This document shows, one piece after another, positions 1 to 6,408 of a stretch of 14,399 nucleotides of DNA. The translations under genes and the position numbers were made by a program. Position 1 is the first letter of the stretch; every line of letters starts with the position of its first letter. The stretch comes from Muribaculaceae bacterium (GTDB taxonomy: Bacteria > Bacteroidota > Bacteroidia > Bacteroidales > Muribaculaceae), in the NCBI GenBank assembly GCA_029059965.1, contig JAIDUY010000105.1, positions 1 to 14,399 on the forward strand. Direction: 5' to 3'. Under the pieces are notes generated by a model. It had not been told where the DNA came from. It was given only the letters and a program-made list of their open reading frames with translations, and searched no databases.

Positions 1-46
1 CCCTCCGCCTTCGTGTCGTGGGCTCGGATATGTGTTAAAGAGACAG
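1..46 (+). other. Residual Nextera (Tn5) sequencing adapter, not genomic
   Basis: Bases 13-46 match the 34-base Nextera read-2 transposase adapter, gap-free, at 30 of 34 positions. The block begins GTGTCGTGGGCTCGG and ends in AGAGACAG, the 3' end of the Tn5 mosaic end. Mismatches are at bases 15, 29, 36 and 37. Bases 5-12 also match 6 of 8 positions of the i7 index N701 (as I recall it), which sits just before this adapter in the library primer. Genomic sequence therefore begins at about base 47 and this is a contig end. Any reading frame that starts in this block is artefactual. Confidence 0.9.
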
Positions 47-47
47 G

Positions 48-950
48 TCTCTCGGCCGTCTCGACGAGCGCGGAGCCCTATACGGAAGCGTCTGCGGCAT
101 CCTTTCCGACTATTACGCCGGGCGCGACAGCGACCGACACATATATTACCTTGAGGAACTTGCACGTAATGAGGCGCGTCGGGGACAGCAGTCCGCGTCG
201 GTCCTGCTTGACCTTGGCCGGCATTTCGTCGCCCGCGGCGACTATGACGATGCGCTTGTCTGTCTTGACATTGCGTCAGGTCTCGGCCCGGACTTGACCC
301 ACGACGACCTGCATGCACTTGCAAGCGGCTACAAGTCTTTGGCCGAGGCTCGGAAGCGAGCCAAGCCCAAGGACTATATGCTGTATATACTACTTGTAAT
401 CACAGTGGTTGTCGCGGCTGACATCGCCATGCGTATATATTTCAGGAGTAAGGAAGGTGCGCCCGAGCCGGATAGCGAGCCGGCAGTCCCCGAGCCACAT
501 GGCACCGCGCCCCGAGCCATGCTGGCCCTGGCGCTCCTCGCCATAGAGAAGAACCGTGATTTTACGTTGCTTGTCGAGCGTAAGCTTGCAGCAGGCCAGT
601 CCAAAGACCTCTTCGACACAGTAAGTTCGGGACGTTATGCGGGCAAATTCAACGAAGCGTTCTTCGCCGCGTTCGACGAAAACTTCCTCAAGGCCTATCC
701 GGAATTCATTGTGAGACTCAATTCGCTGCTTCTCCCCGGCAAGACATTTCCCGAACCCGAAGGCCGGCTGACACCGGAGCTCCGCATCGCCGCCTTCCTG
801 AGCATGGGCATCGACGGCAGCGCCGACCTGTCGCATGTGTTGGGGCTGTCGCTCAATACGGTCTATACCTACCGGAACCGCCTTAAGGGACGTGCCGCCG
901 ACAGGGCCGCTTTCGAGAAAAACATCCGAAAAATCACCGACTACTATTGA
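48..950 (+). CDS. DUF6377-type TPR/membrane regulator, 5' truncated by contig end
   Basis: This is the C-terminal 300 residues of a Bacteroidota regulator; the start is lost at the contig end. A TTG at 294 lies in frame but inside the protein, so it is not the true start. In order one sees a TPR-like helical repeat (about residues 50-85, with GDYDDALVCLDIASGLGP), one transmembrane helix (about 111-132), a Pro/Glu-rich linker (about 135-155), and the DUF6377 region. That region holds FLKAYPEFIVRLNSLL and a final helix-turn-helix-like segment with ELRIAAFLSMGI and LSLNTVYTYRNRLKGRA. Family members usually have periplasmic TPRs, one membrane helix and a cytoplasmic coiled coil before the HTH-like end. 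Here the linker after the helix looks shorter and lacks an obvious coiled coil. DNA binding and target genes are inference; it could equally be a sensor with a degenerate HTH. Confidence 0.8.
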   Translation, partial: SLGRLDERGALYGSVCGILSDYYAGRDSDRHIYYLEELARNEARRGQQSASVLLDLGRHFVARGDYDDALVCLDIASGLGPDLTHDDLHALASGYKSLAEARKRAKPKDYMLYILLVITVVVAADIAMRIYFRSKEGAPEPDSEPAVPEPHGTAPRAMLALALLAIEKNRDFTLLVERKLAAGQSKDLFDTVSSGRYAGKFNEAFFAAFDENFLKAYPEFIVRLNSLLLPGKTFPEPEGRLTPELRIAAFLSMGIDGSADLSHVLGLSLNTVYTYRNRLKGRAADRAAFEKNIRKITDYY

Positions 951-1223
951 ATTAGCATTTATATTTCAGCCGTTGTATGCAAAATTCAACACACTGAAAA
1001 TTAAATTAATAAAATAATATTTTTACCTTATTCATTTATATTGCAATTGTACGAAGCGCTTTTTATGAAGCTTAGCTGATAATTTTGCAATGTAAATAAT
1101 AACAAGGTCTAAGATTCAAGGTTACTTAAGGCTTGTAAATGCAAGCTTAAAATGAAAGGAATTAGAAATTACGAATAAGGATTTTAATGGTTTTAGGTAT
1201 TTAGTGTTAGAACTTAAAAATGG
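951..1223. other. AT-rich intergenic region, no convincing gene
   Basis: This stretch is strongly AT-rich against GC-rich coding neighbours. I see no reading frame with coding character and no tRNA. It holds a TAATTTTG motif at 1080-1087 and a small hairpin, GCTTG at 1131-1135 pairing with CAAGC at 1142-1146. It ends at the bidirectional terminator 1224-1248. It may be the long 3' untranslated region of the DUF6377 gene, or may encode a small RNA starting near 1093. Confidence 0.6.
1080..1087 (+). promoter_or_regulatory. Candidate Bacteroidota -7 element
   Basis: TAATTTTG fits the TAnnTTTG consensus and is followed by CAATG. No TTTG -33 box lies at the usual spacing of about 19-21 bases. It would start a transcript near 1093 that ends at the 1224-1248 terminator with no protein-coding frame between. 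In AT-rich DNA a chance match is quite possible. Confidence 0.25.
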
Positions 1224-1248
1224 CCGCTCCGTGAGGAGTGGTTTTTTT
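1093..1248 (+). ncRNA. Possible small RNA between orphan -7 motif and terminator
   Basis: A transcript of about 155 bases is implied by the -7-like motif at 1080-1087 and the intrinsic terminator at 1224-1248. It contains an internal hairpin at 1130-1148. I recognise no known RNA family. The start is a guess placed about six bases after the motif; read-through from the DUF6377 gene would explain the same terminator. Confidence 0.2.
1224..1248. terminator. Intrinsic terminator, probably bidirectional
   Basis: CCGCTCC (1224-1230) pairs with GGAGTGG (1235-1241), with one G-T wobble, around a GTGA tetraloop of the GNRA class. Seven T residues follow at 1242-1248. A run of five A at 1216-1220 gives a shorter U-tract on the other strand, where it lies 31 bases past the stop of the minus-strand operon that ends at 1279. 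Confidence 0.85.
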
Positions 1249-1278
1249 ATGCCTTTTCGCCGACAATACCCCAATACC

Positions 1279-1467
1279 TCAACGTCGGCGCAGGCGCCGA
1301 CGGGCGCCTGCCATCAGATAGAGCGCCAGCAGAGCCGCGGTTCCGACTATGTAACGCCCGAGGGAGGTGAGCGGTACGAGGTCGAACCACGACAAAACCA
1401 TCAGGAGGATGGACGCTGCGAGTATAATTGCTGAAACGATGTAGCGGGTCTTCACGTAGACTGGCAA
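1279..1467 (-). CDS. Small two-helix membrane protein
   Basis: This is a 62-residue protein of unknown function. It has two hydrophobic helices, about residues 8-26 (IVSAIILAASILLMVLSWF) and 37-54 (RYIVGTAALLALYLMAGA), and a very basic end, ARRRLRRR, which would favour a cytoplasmic C-terminus. The start at 1467 is TTG with AAAAGG about seven bases upstream. A GTG at 1455 giving VKTRYIVSA is an equally reasonable start. It lies three bases after the stop of the glycosyltransferase-like gene and is the last gene of that operon. Its last codons contain a 9-bp GC hairpin (1290-1298 with 1303-1311). The operon position suggests a surface-glycan role, but this is not shown by the sequence. Confidence 0.7.
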   Translation of the reverse strand: MPVYVKTRYIVSAIILAASILLMVLSWFDLVPLTSLGRYIVGTAALLALYLMAGARRRLRRR

Positions 1468-1470
1468 CTG

Positions 1471-2307
1471 CTACCTTTTGCCCGTAAGACTTTTACGCCG
1501 GAATGCGTCGATGTAGCTGGCGGGAGTAGAGTTGAAAATGTTAACGTTCCGCCGGCGCGCAAAGTTCTCGATGTCGTGATAGCTGCGGAACGCTACGGCC
1601 ATGCTGTTCACGATGTCGTGTAGTCTGTAGCCTCGATATTCGTGGCTTATGCGTGTACGTTCCTTGTCGTTTTCGGAATAGAAATGATTCTGTATGGACA
1701 CGACCTCGTTGTCATCGGTCACGCTGAGTCCCTGCAGCCACGAGTGGTCGGCTCCGGCTATATATATGTCAGCGTATCCGAGCCATATGCCGAGCATAAT
1801 GGATGGAATGAGGACATTGCGCGGGCGTGGCATGGCAAGCCTGATGCCGAAGAAGAAACGGCAGAACGGACCGAATCCCTCGATGCCGACATCGTTGAAG
1901 CACGCAAGTGTAACGGAACTGTTGTCGCCCAGGAGCCTGCGGGCCTTGCCGCGCATACGGCAGGGGACGGCGAGCGTCATTCCCCAGTCGGTCTCCGAAA
2001 GCCTGCGCCACAGCGATCTGAGGTTGTCGTCATCGGTTCCGCTGAAGAAGTGCGGGTCGGCAAGGACGTAGAACTTCGGCTTCAGCTGCTTGAATTCAGG
2101 GGCGTTGGCTGCGAAATTGACGGCGAGCGTATCCTCCGAGGCAAGCATTGCGGCATTCTCGTCGATAGTGCGCCGCAGCGACGGGCCGTTGGCAAGGATG
2201 ATGAGCCTGCCGCCGCGAGTCCGCTTCGGGATTCGCGGGCGACGGGAGAGCAGGAGCACCTTGGCGATACCCCTTATGGTTTCCATGCATCTGTCGGCCG
2301 TGTTCAT
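1471..2307 (-). CDS. GT42/DUF115-like glycosyltransferase (sialyltransferase-like fold)
   Basis: This 278-residue protein resembles the CST-I/II sialyltransferase (GT42) and DUF115/MptE-like fold. The nucleotide-binding turn LIILANGPSL lies at residues 35-44. A second family-like block, IPSIMLGIWLGYADIYIAGADHSW, lies at about 168-191 and matches the place where GT42 enzymes have the GYKEIYLSGID type sequence. A His-rich stretch follows (QNHFYSEN, then RISHEYRGYRLHDI), where GT42 enzymes carry the catalytic His. The C-terminal NIFNSTPAS is also typical. The donor may be a CMP-sugar, but that is inference; no sialic-acid synthesis genes are visible here. The start is ATG 2307, four bases after the stop of the epimerase-like gene. 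It probably acts in the cytoplasm on a lipid-linked or LPS sugar. Confidence 0.65.
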   Translation of the reverse strand: MNTADRCMETIRGIAKVLLLSRRPRIPKRTRGGRLIILANGPSLRRTIDENAAMLASEDTLAVNFAANAPEFKQLKPKFYVLADPHFFSGTDDDNLRSLWRRLSETDWGMTLAVPCRMRGKARRLLGDNSSVTLACFNDVGIEGFGPFCRFFFGIRLAMPRPRNVLIPSIMLGIWLGYADIYIAGADHSWLQGLSVTDDNEVVSIQNHFYSENDKERTRISHEYRGYRLHDIVNSMAVAFRSYHDIENFARRRNVNIFNSTPASYIDAFRRKSLTGKR

Positions 2308-2311
2308 GCTG

Positions 2312-3052
2312 TCAGAGGCTGTTTTCGTCGTAGTTGTGGGTGCGCAGATATTCAGTCACGCTCACGGCGGGGACGTCGATGAGTCCGCGCAGCTTCGAGT
2401 CGTCGAAGGTCAGCGTGCTCGTCATGCGGCGGTAGCGGCGCTTGCCGTAGAGCATTCGTCCCAGCCATTTCTGGCCGACAGTGCTGAGGGTGGACACACG
2501 CTTGTTGCTCATGCGGAAAGCCAGAGCCTCGACAAGGTCGTGGAAAAATGGATGTTCGCCGTCGGTGAGATTGAACACCTTACCGTCGCCGAGCTTTTCG
2601 GGCGATTCGACAATGGCGCGGCAGACCTCGGCGACCGCTGCGGCATGTACGACGCTCAGCCGCGCCGTGTTGTCCGGAAAATGGAACAGTACACCTCTAT
2701 ATATAGTCTCGGCCAGAGAGCGCATGTAGCCTCCCATGCCCGTGCCCACCGTATTGGCGCAGCGCAGAATCACGGTGCGGCGTCCGCTGTTGGCGTACAG
2801 GAATGTCTCCTCGGCTTTCGCCATTTCGGAATCTGCGGATGTCGCGCTGTCCTCGCCGAGCATCTCGCCTTCGTCGGCACTGTATATTTCGGTGCCCGAA
2901 AGCATGATGGCCAATGCCGCATCCGAGCGCTCGCCGTGGGCGACGCAGCGGGCGCTTCCTTCGAGCGCGCGCTCGATATAGGGCAGTACGAATTCACGCT
3001 GCGGCGCGAATATCACTACTTCAGGTTCCTCTTTTTCTTTGTTCTTTTCCAT
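2312..3052 (-). CDS. Degenerate NAD-dependent epimerase/dehydratase-like protein
   Basis: This is a 246-residue relative of extended short-chain dehydrogenases (UDP-sugar epimerase class). The second half is clear: RRTVILRCANTVGTGM, SVVHAAAVAEVCRAIV and GKVFNLTDGE correspond to the usual R-P-x-N-V-Y-G, D-V-A-x-A and Y-N-x-G blocks. The first half is abnormal. It is short, has no GxxGxxG dinucleotide-binding motif, and the catalytic YxxxK is SEMAK (S75, K79). It may have lost oxidoreductase activity or NAD binding. Start: an upstream TTG-initiated frame exists, but the -7 element at 3062-3069 would lie inside it. ATG 3052 is therefore preferred, leaving only a few leader bases. GTG 3016 is an alternative. 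It is first of three genes read with the glycosyltransferase-like gene. Confidence 0.65.
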   Translation of the reverse strand: MEKNKEKEEPEVVIFAPQREFVLPYIERALEGSARCVAHGERSDAALAIMLSGTEIYSADEGEMLGEDSATSADSEMAKAEETFLYANSGRRTVILRCANTVGTGMGGYMRSLAETIYRGVLFHFPDNTARLSVVHAAAVAEVCRAIVESPEKLGDGKVFNLTDGEHPFFHDLVEALAFRMSNKRVSTLSTVGQKWLGRMLYGKRRYRRMTSTLTFDDSKLRGLIDVPAVSVTEYLRTHNYDENSL

Positions 3053-3061
3053 TTCTATCCG

Positions 3062-3069
3062 CAAAATTA
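3062..3069 (-). promoter_or_regulatory. Bacteroidota -7 element for the 3052-1279 operon
   Basis: On the minus strand this reads TAATTTTG followed by CGG. It ends 10 bases before ATG 3052, so the mRNA would have a leader of roughly five bases. No clear TTTG -33 box is seen. It faces away from the plus-strand element at 3114-3121. Confidence 0.55.
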
Positions 3070-3113
3070 CAAAAAATAGTAGCAGCGGCACCCGTTTTTC
3101 GGCCGAAATTCTT

Positions 3114-3121
3114 TAATTTTG
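3114..3121 (+). promoter_or_regulatory. Bacteroidota -7 element for glsA-glsB-purB
   Basis: TAATTTTG followed by CAC matches TAnnTTTG. It ends 33 bases before the GTG start of the glsA-like gene, implying a leader of roughly 25 bases. The -33 region holds only a T-run at 3095-3099, not a properly spaced TTTG. Confidence 0.55.
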
Positions 3122-3153
3122 CACTTTGAACAGACTTAGCCCGCACCTGCGGC

Positions 3154-4053
3154 GTGAGCCTGCCGACCCGTCGATATATCCAGACATTTGTGAAGGCCAG
3201 CGAACCCATCAACATCAACCTGTGGCAGCTCCTCCGCGAGAGGCTCGGCGCCAAGGGGCGCTTTGTGCCCCACTGGATTGTCAGGCCTTTCGAAAAGCTT
3301 ATTCATCAGGAGGATATGAACAAGCTGCTCGCCGAGACCTTTCCGCGTCGCGGTGCCGATTTCTGCAACGGCATCCTAAGCCGCCTCGACATCAGGCTCA
3401 GCGTATGCGACGAAAAGAACCTCCCCGACAATCCGCGCTGCATCATCGTGTGTAACCATCCGCTCGGAGGACTCGACGGAATGTCGGTGATTGCATGGCT
3501 AACAGAACATTACGGCATACCGGTGAACGTCGTTGTCAACGACCTGCTTAACGCCGTCGAGCCGCTGTCGGACATCTTCCTGCCCGTCAACAAGTTCGGT
3601 TCGCAGAACCGCGGCTCCGTCAGTGCCATCGACCTTGCGCTCGAAGGCAATGCCCCGGTGATTTTCTTCCCCGCCGGACTTGTGTCGAGGCTGCATCCCG
3701 ACGGCACCATCCGCGACTTGGAATGGAAGAAAGCTTTTGTTACCAAGGCGATACACTATAAGCGCGACGTCGTGCCCGTCTATTTCGACGGCTACAACTC
3801 CGGCTTTTTCTACCGCATGGGTCTGTGGCGCCGCCGCCTGCGGCTGCGAACGAATTTCGAACAGACCCTGCTGCCGCGGGAGCTTTTTCTCAGCCGCGGG
3901 AGCACGTTCCGCATCGTCTGCGGCCGCCCCATCCCGTGGACTGAGCTGCGCGGAGGTGCCGAAGCATCGGCCAGCGCGACCAAAGTATGCGACACCGTCT
4001 ACAGTCTGGCCGGAGTCACACCATCCGAAACCAAAGAAGTGATATGGAAATGA
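3154..4053 (+). CDS. glsA: PlsC-family O-acyltransferase, glycine-lipid GlsA type
   Basis: This 299-residue protein belongs to the hemolysin/OlsA-like branch of the PlsC (LPLAT) acyltransferases. The active-site block is NHPLGGLDG with H102 and D108. The spacing is H-x5-D rather than the common H-x4-D, which is normal for this branch. FFPAGLVSRLHPDG is the matching acceptor-binding block, and DVVPVYFDGYNS follows. In Bacteroides thetaiotaomicron, GlsA O-acylates the 3-hydroxy group of N-acylglycine made by GlsB to give glycine lipids. The direct neighbour here is a GlsB homologue, which makes this reading likely. The start is GTG 3154, 33 bases after a -7 element; GTG 3190 is possible. The stop overlaps the glsB start as ATGA. 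It is expected to be associated with the inner membrane and to use acyl-ACP. A lysophospholipid acyltransferase role is the alternative. Confidence 0.8.
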   Translation: MSLPTRRYIQTFVKASEPININLWQLLRERLGAKGRFVPHWIVRPFEKLIHQEDMNKLLAETFPRRGADFCNGILSRLDIRLSVCDEKNLPDNPRCIIVCNHPLGGLDGMSVIAWLTEHYGIPVNVVVNDLLNAVEPLSDIFLPVNKFGSQNRGSVSAIDLALEGNAPVIFFPAGLVSRLHPDGTIRDLEWKKAFVTKAIHYKRDVVPVYFDGYNSGFFYRMGLWRRRLRLRTNFEQTLLPRELFLSRGSTFRIVCGRPIPWTELRGGAEASASATKVCDTVYSLAGVTPSETKEVIWK

Positions 4054-4976
4054 AAATCATAGATCCCGTCGATACGGCGCTGATAGAAGCCGAGCTAACG
4101 CCCGAGCGTTTCCTCCGCCACACCAACAAGGCGGGAAACGACATATATGTGGTGACGGCGCACAACGCCCCCAACACCATGCGCGAAATCGGACGCCTGC
4201 GCGAGATTGCATTCCGAACCGCCGGCGGCGGCACGGGCAAGGACTGCGACATCGACGAGTTCGACACCATGCCCACGCCCTGCAACCAGCTCATAGTCTG
4301 GGACCCCGAAAGCAAGCAGATACTCGGCGGCTACCGCTTCCTGCGCGGCGGCGAGATGAGCTTCGACGACAAGGGAATACCGAATATCGCCACAAGCCAC
4401 ATGTTCCGCTTCTCCGAGCGATTCCTGCGCGACTATCTGCCATATACCATAGAGCTCGGCCGCAGCTTCGTGCGCATCGAGTACCAGAACACCCGCGCCG
4501 GAGGCGCAAAGGCACTCTTCACCCTCGACAATCTGTGGGACGGCCTCGGTTCGCTCACGGTGGTCTATCCCGAAATCAAGTATCTGTTCGGCAAGGTCAC
4601 CATGTACCCCAACTACGTAGCCAAGTGCCGTGACATGATACTCTATTTTCTCCACAAATACTTCCCCGACCCCGACGAACTCGTGCGCCCCTTCAACCCG
4701 CTGCACATCACCACAGGCGAGGAAGACCTCGACCGTATTTTCTGCGGCGGCTCATTCAAGGAGGATTACCGCATACTCAACCACGCCGTGCACGAGCGCG
4801 GCCTCAACATTCCCCCGCTCGTCAATGCCTACATGGGACTCAGCCCCACGATGCGCATGTTCGGAACGGCCATCAACGACGAGTTCGGCAACGTCGAGGA
4901 AAGCGGCATCTTCTTTGTCATCGACGAAATATTCCAGGAAAAGAAAGAACGACACATAAATACTTATCATCCATGA
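4050..4976 (+). CDS. glsB: Hemolysin-type N-acyltransferase, GlsB (glycine lipid / commendamide synthase)
   Basis: This 308-residue protein is a GNAT-fold acyltransferase of the OlsB/hemolysin class. Recognisable blocks include IGRLREIAFRTAGGGTG, DIDEFDTMPTPCNQLIVWDP, ILGGYRF, MFRFSERFLRDYLPYTIELGR with SFV after it, NLWDGLG, PEIKYLFGKVTMYPNY, and NIPPLVNAYMGLSPTMR. These agree closely with Bacteroides GlsB, which links a 3-hydroxyacyl group from acyl-ACP to glycine. The product, N-acyl-3-hydroxypalmitoyl-glycine, is also called commendamide. The start is ATG 4050, which overlaps the glsA stop by four bases; ATG 4044, two codons upstream, is equally open. The stop overlaps the purB start in the same ATGA way, so the three genes are probably translationally coupled. 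Glycine as substrate is inferred from the family. Confidence 0.85.
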   Translation: MKIIDPVDTALIEAELTPERFLRHTNKAGNDIYVVTAHNAPNTMREIGRLREIAFRTAGGGTGKDCDIDEFDTMPTPCNQLIVWDPESKQILGGYRFLRGGEMSFDDKGIPNIATSHMFRFSERFLRDYLPYTIELGRSFVRIEYQNTRAGGAKALFTLDNLWDGLGSLTVVYPEIKYLFGKVTMYPNYVAKCRDMILYFLHKYFPDPDELVRPFNPLHITTGEEDLDRIFCGGSFKEDYRILNHAVHERGLNIPPLVNAYMGLSPTMRMFGTAINDEFGNVEESGIFFVIDEIFQEKKERHINTYHP

Positions 4977-6337
4977 CCCAAAGTCTTCCTCTGACCGCTC
5001 TCACAGCAATATCTCCAGTCGACGGACGCTACCGCGCCAAATGCGAGTCCCTGGCCGCTTTCTTCTCGGAATATGCCGTCATAAAGTATAGAGTCAAAGT
5101 CGAAATCGAATACTTCATCGCCCTGTGCGGCCTCGGGCTGCCCCAGCTCCCCGCACTCGACGACGCAACAGTCGCCGCGCTGCGCAATGTGTACACAGGT
5201 TTCTCGCTAGACGATGAGGCAGAAGTCAAGGAAATCGAGGCAACCACGAACCACGACGTAAAGGCCGTCGAGTACTTCATCAAACGCCATTTCAGCGAAC
5301 TCGGTCTTGAGAAATACTCCGAATTCATCCACTTCGGCCTCACCTCGCAGGACATCAACAACACCTCATTCCCGATGGCCCTCGCCGATGCCCTCGCCGA
5401 AGTCGTAGTCCCCGCTTACGAGCGCCTTGTGGCAGCCCTCGAAGGTCTCGCCGACGAGTGCGCCGGTGTGGCCATGCTCGCCCGCACCCACGGACAGCCC
5501 GCATCGCCCACAACTCTCGGCAAGGAAATAGCCGTCTTCGCCTACCGTCTGCGCGTGCAGCTCGATGCCCTCGCCGCCGTGCCCGTATCCGGCAAGTTCG
5601 GCGGTGCAACCGGCAACTTCAACGCCCACCGCGCGGCCTACCCCGACGTCGACTGGCGCGGATTCGCCAACAGATTCCTTAAGGACTCGCTTGGCATAGA
5701 GCGCGAGCAGCTCACCACGCAGATTTCCAACTACGACAATCTCGCGGCCCTGTTCGACAATCTCGCCCGCGTGAACACCGTCATCATCGACCTCGACCGA
5801 GACGTATGGCAGTACATATCGATGAACTACTTCAAGCAGCGCATCGCCGCCGGCGAAGTCGGCTCGTCGGCAATGCCCCACAAGGTCAATCCCATCGACT
5901 TCGAGAACTCCGAAGGCAACCTCGGCATCGCCAACGCCATCCTCGGACACCTCGCATCCAAGCTCCCCGTGTCGCGTCTGCAGCGCGACCTCACCGACTC
6001 CACCGTGCTCCGCAACATCGGCGTGCCGATGGCCCACGGCCTCATCGCGGTCGAGTCCACCCTCAAGGGCATACGCAAGCTCATTCTCAACCGCGACGCC
6101 ATCGCCGCCGATCTCGACGGCTGCTGGAGCGTTGTCGCCGAAGGCATACAGACCATCCTCCGCCGCGAAGGCTATCCCAAGCCCTACGAGGCGCTCAAGG
6201 CTCTTACGCGCACAAACGCCACCGTCGATGCGGACTCCATCGCCAAGTTCATCGACGGCCTCGAAGGCATCTCCGACAGCGTCCGTGCAGAGCTCCACTC
6301 CCTGACCCCCGCCACATATACGGGTTTCGCCCGCTGA
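4973..6337 (+). CDS. purB: Adenylosuccinate lyase
   Basis: PurB cleaves SAICAR to AICAR plus fumarate, and adenylosuccinate to AMP plus fumarate, in purine synthesis in the cytoplasm. At 454 residues it matches the E. coli-type long form (about 456). The N-terminal TAISPVDGRY is typical of this form. The fumarase/aspartase-superfamily signature is GSSAMPHKVNPIDFEN, with the catalytic-loop serines at 298-299. The catalytic His lies in RTHGQPASPTT (H173). The region TTNHDVKAVEYFI and HFGLTSQDINN are further substrate-binding blocks. All key residues are present and the gene looks intact. ATG 4973 overlaps the glsB stop by four bases, which is unusual company for a purine gene. A strong hairpin follows the stop. 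Confidence 0.97.
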   Translation: MTQSLPLTALTAISPVDGRYRAKCESLAAFFSEYAVIKYRVKVEIEYFIALCGLGLPQLPALDDATVAALRNVYTGFSLDDEAEVKEIEATTNHDVKAVEYFIKRHFSELGLEKYSEFIHFGLTSQDINNTSFPMALADALAEVVVPAYERLVAALEGLADECAGVAMLARTHGQPASPTTLGKEIAVFAYRLRVQLDALAAVPVSGKFGGATGNFNAHRAAYPDVDWRGFANRFLKDSLGIEREQLTTQISNYDNLAALFDNLARVNTVIIDLDRDVWQYISMNYFKQRIAAGEVGSSAMPHKVNPIDFENSEGNLGIANAILGHLASKLPVSRLQRDLTDSTVLRNIGVPMAHGLIAVESTLKGIRKLILNRDAIAADLDGCWSVVAEGIQTILRREGYPKPYEALKALTRTNATVDADSIAKFIDGLEGISDSVRAELHSLTPATYTGFAR

Positions 6338-6347
6338 TTATCCGGCA

Positions 6348-6396
6348 CATACGACAGAGCGCCGCGGGCTGACTGCCTGCGGCGCTCTGTCGTATG
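6348..6396. terminator. Long perfect hairpin between convergent genes, likely terminator
   Basis: Bases 6348-6365 and 6379-6396 form an 18-bp perfect stem. It extends inward through a G-T wobble and three more pairs, giving 22 bp around a five-base loop (6370-6374). It lies between the stops of purB (+) at 6337 and the AAC(3)-like gene (-) at 6409, so it can serve both. Neither side has a U-tract, so it is not a standard intrinsic terminator. Confidence 0.6.
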
Positions 6397-6408
6397 ATGG
6401 TGAGGCTC

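Noticed and set aside
13..297. 94-residue frame beginning in the first bases
   Set aside because: It starts inside the sequencing adapter and runs out of frame with the DUF6377 protein.
1283..1311. GC-rich inverted repeats in the end of the small membrane gene
   Set aside because: They lie in Arg codons of the basic C-terminus and a better terminator with a T-tract lies just beyond at 1224-1248; chance pairing is likely.
2090..3079. 329-residue plus-strand frame opposite the epimerase-like gene
   Set aside because: Shadow frame. The minus-strand frame has SDR-type blocks, its own -7 element and operon spacing.
3053..3091. N-terminal extension of the epimerase-like protein (MPLLLFFVILRIE), resembling a hydrophobic signal
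   Set aside because: It is initiated by a non-ATG codon and would contain the promoter -7 element, so it is probably untranslated.
5366..6298. 310-residue open frame opposite purB
   Set aside because: Antisense shadow of purB, low-complexity Gly/Val/Asp-rich translation and no start context.
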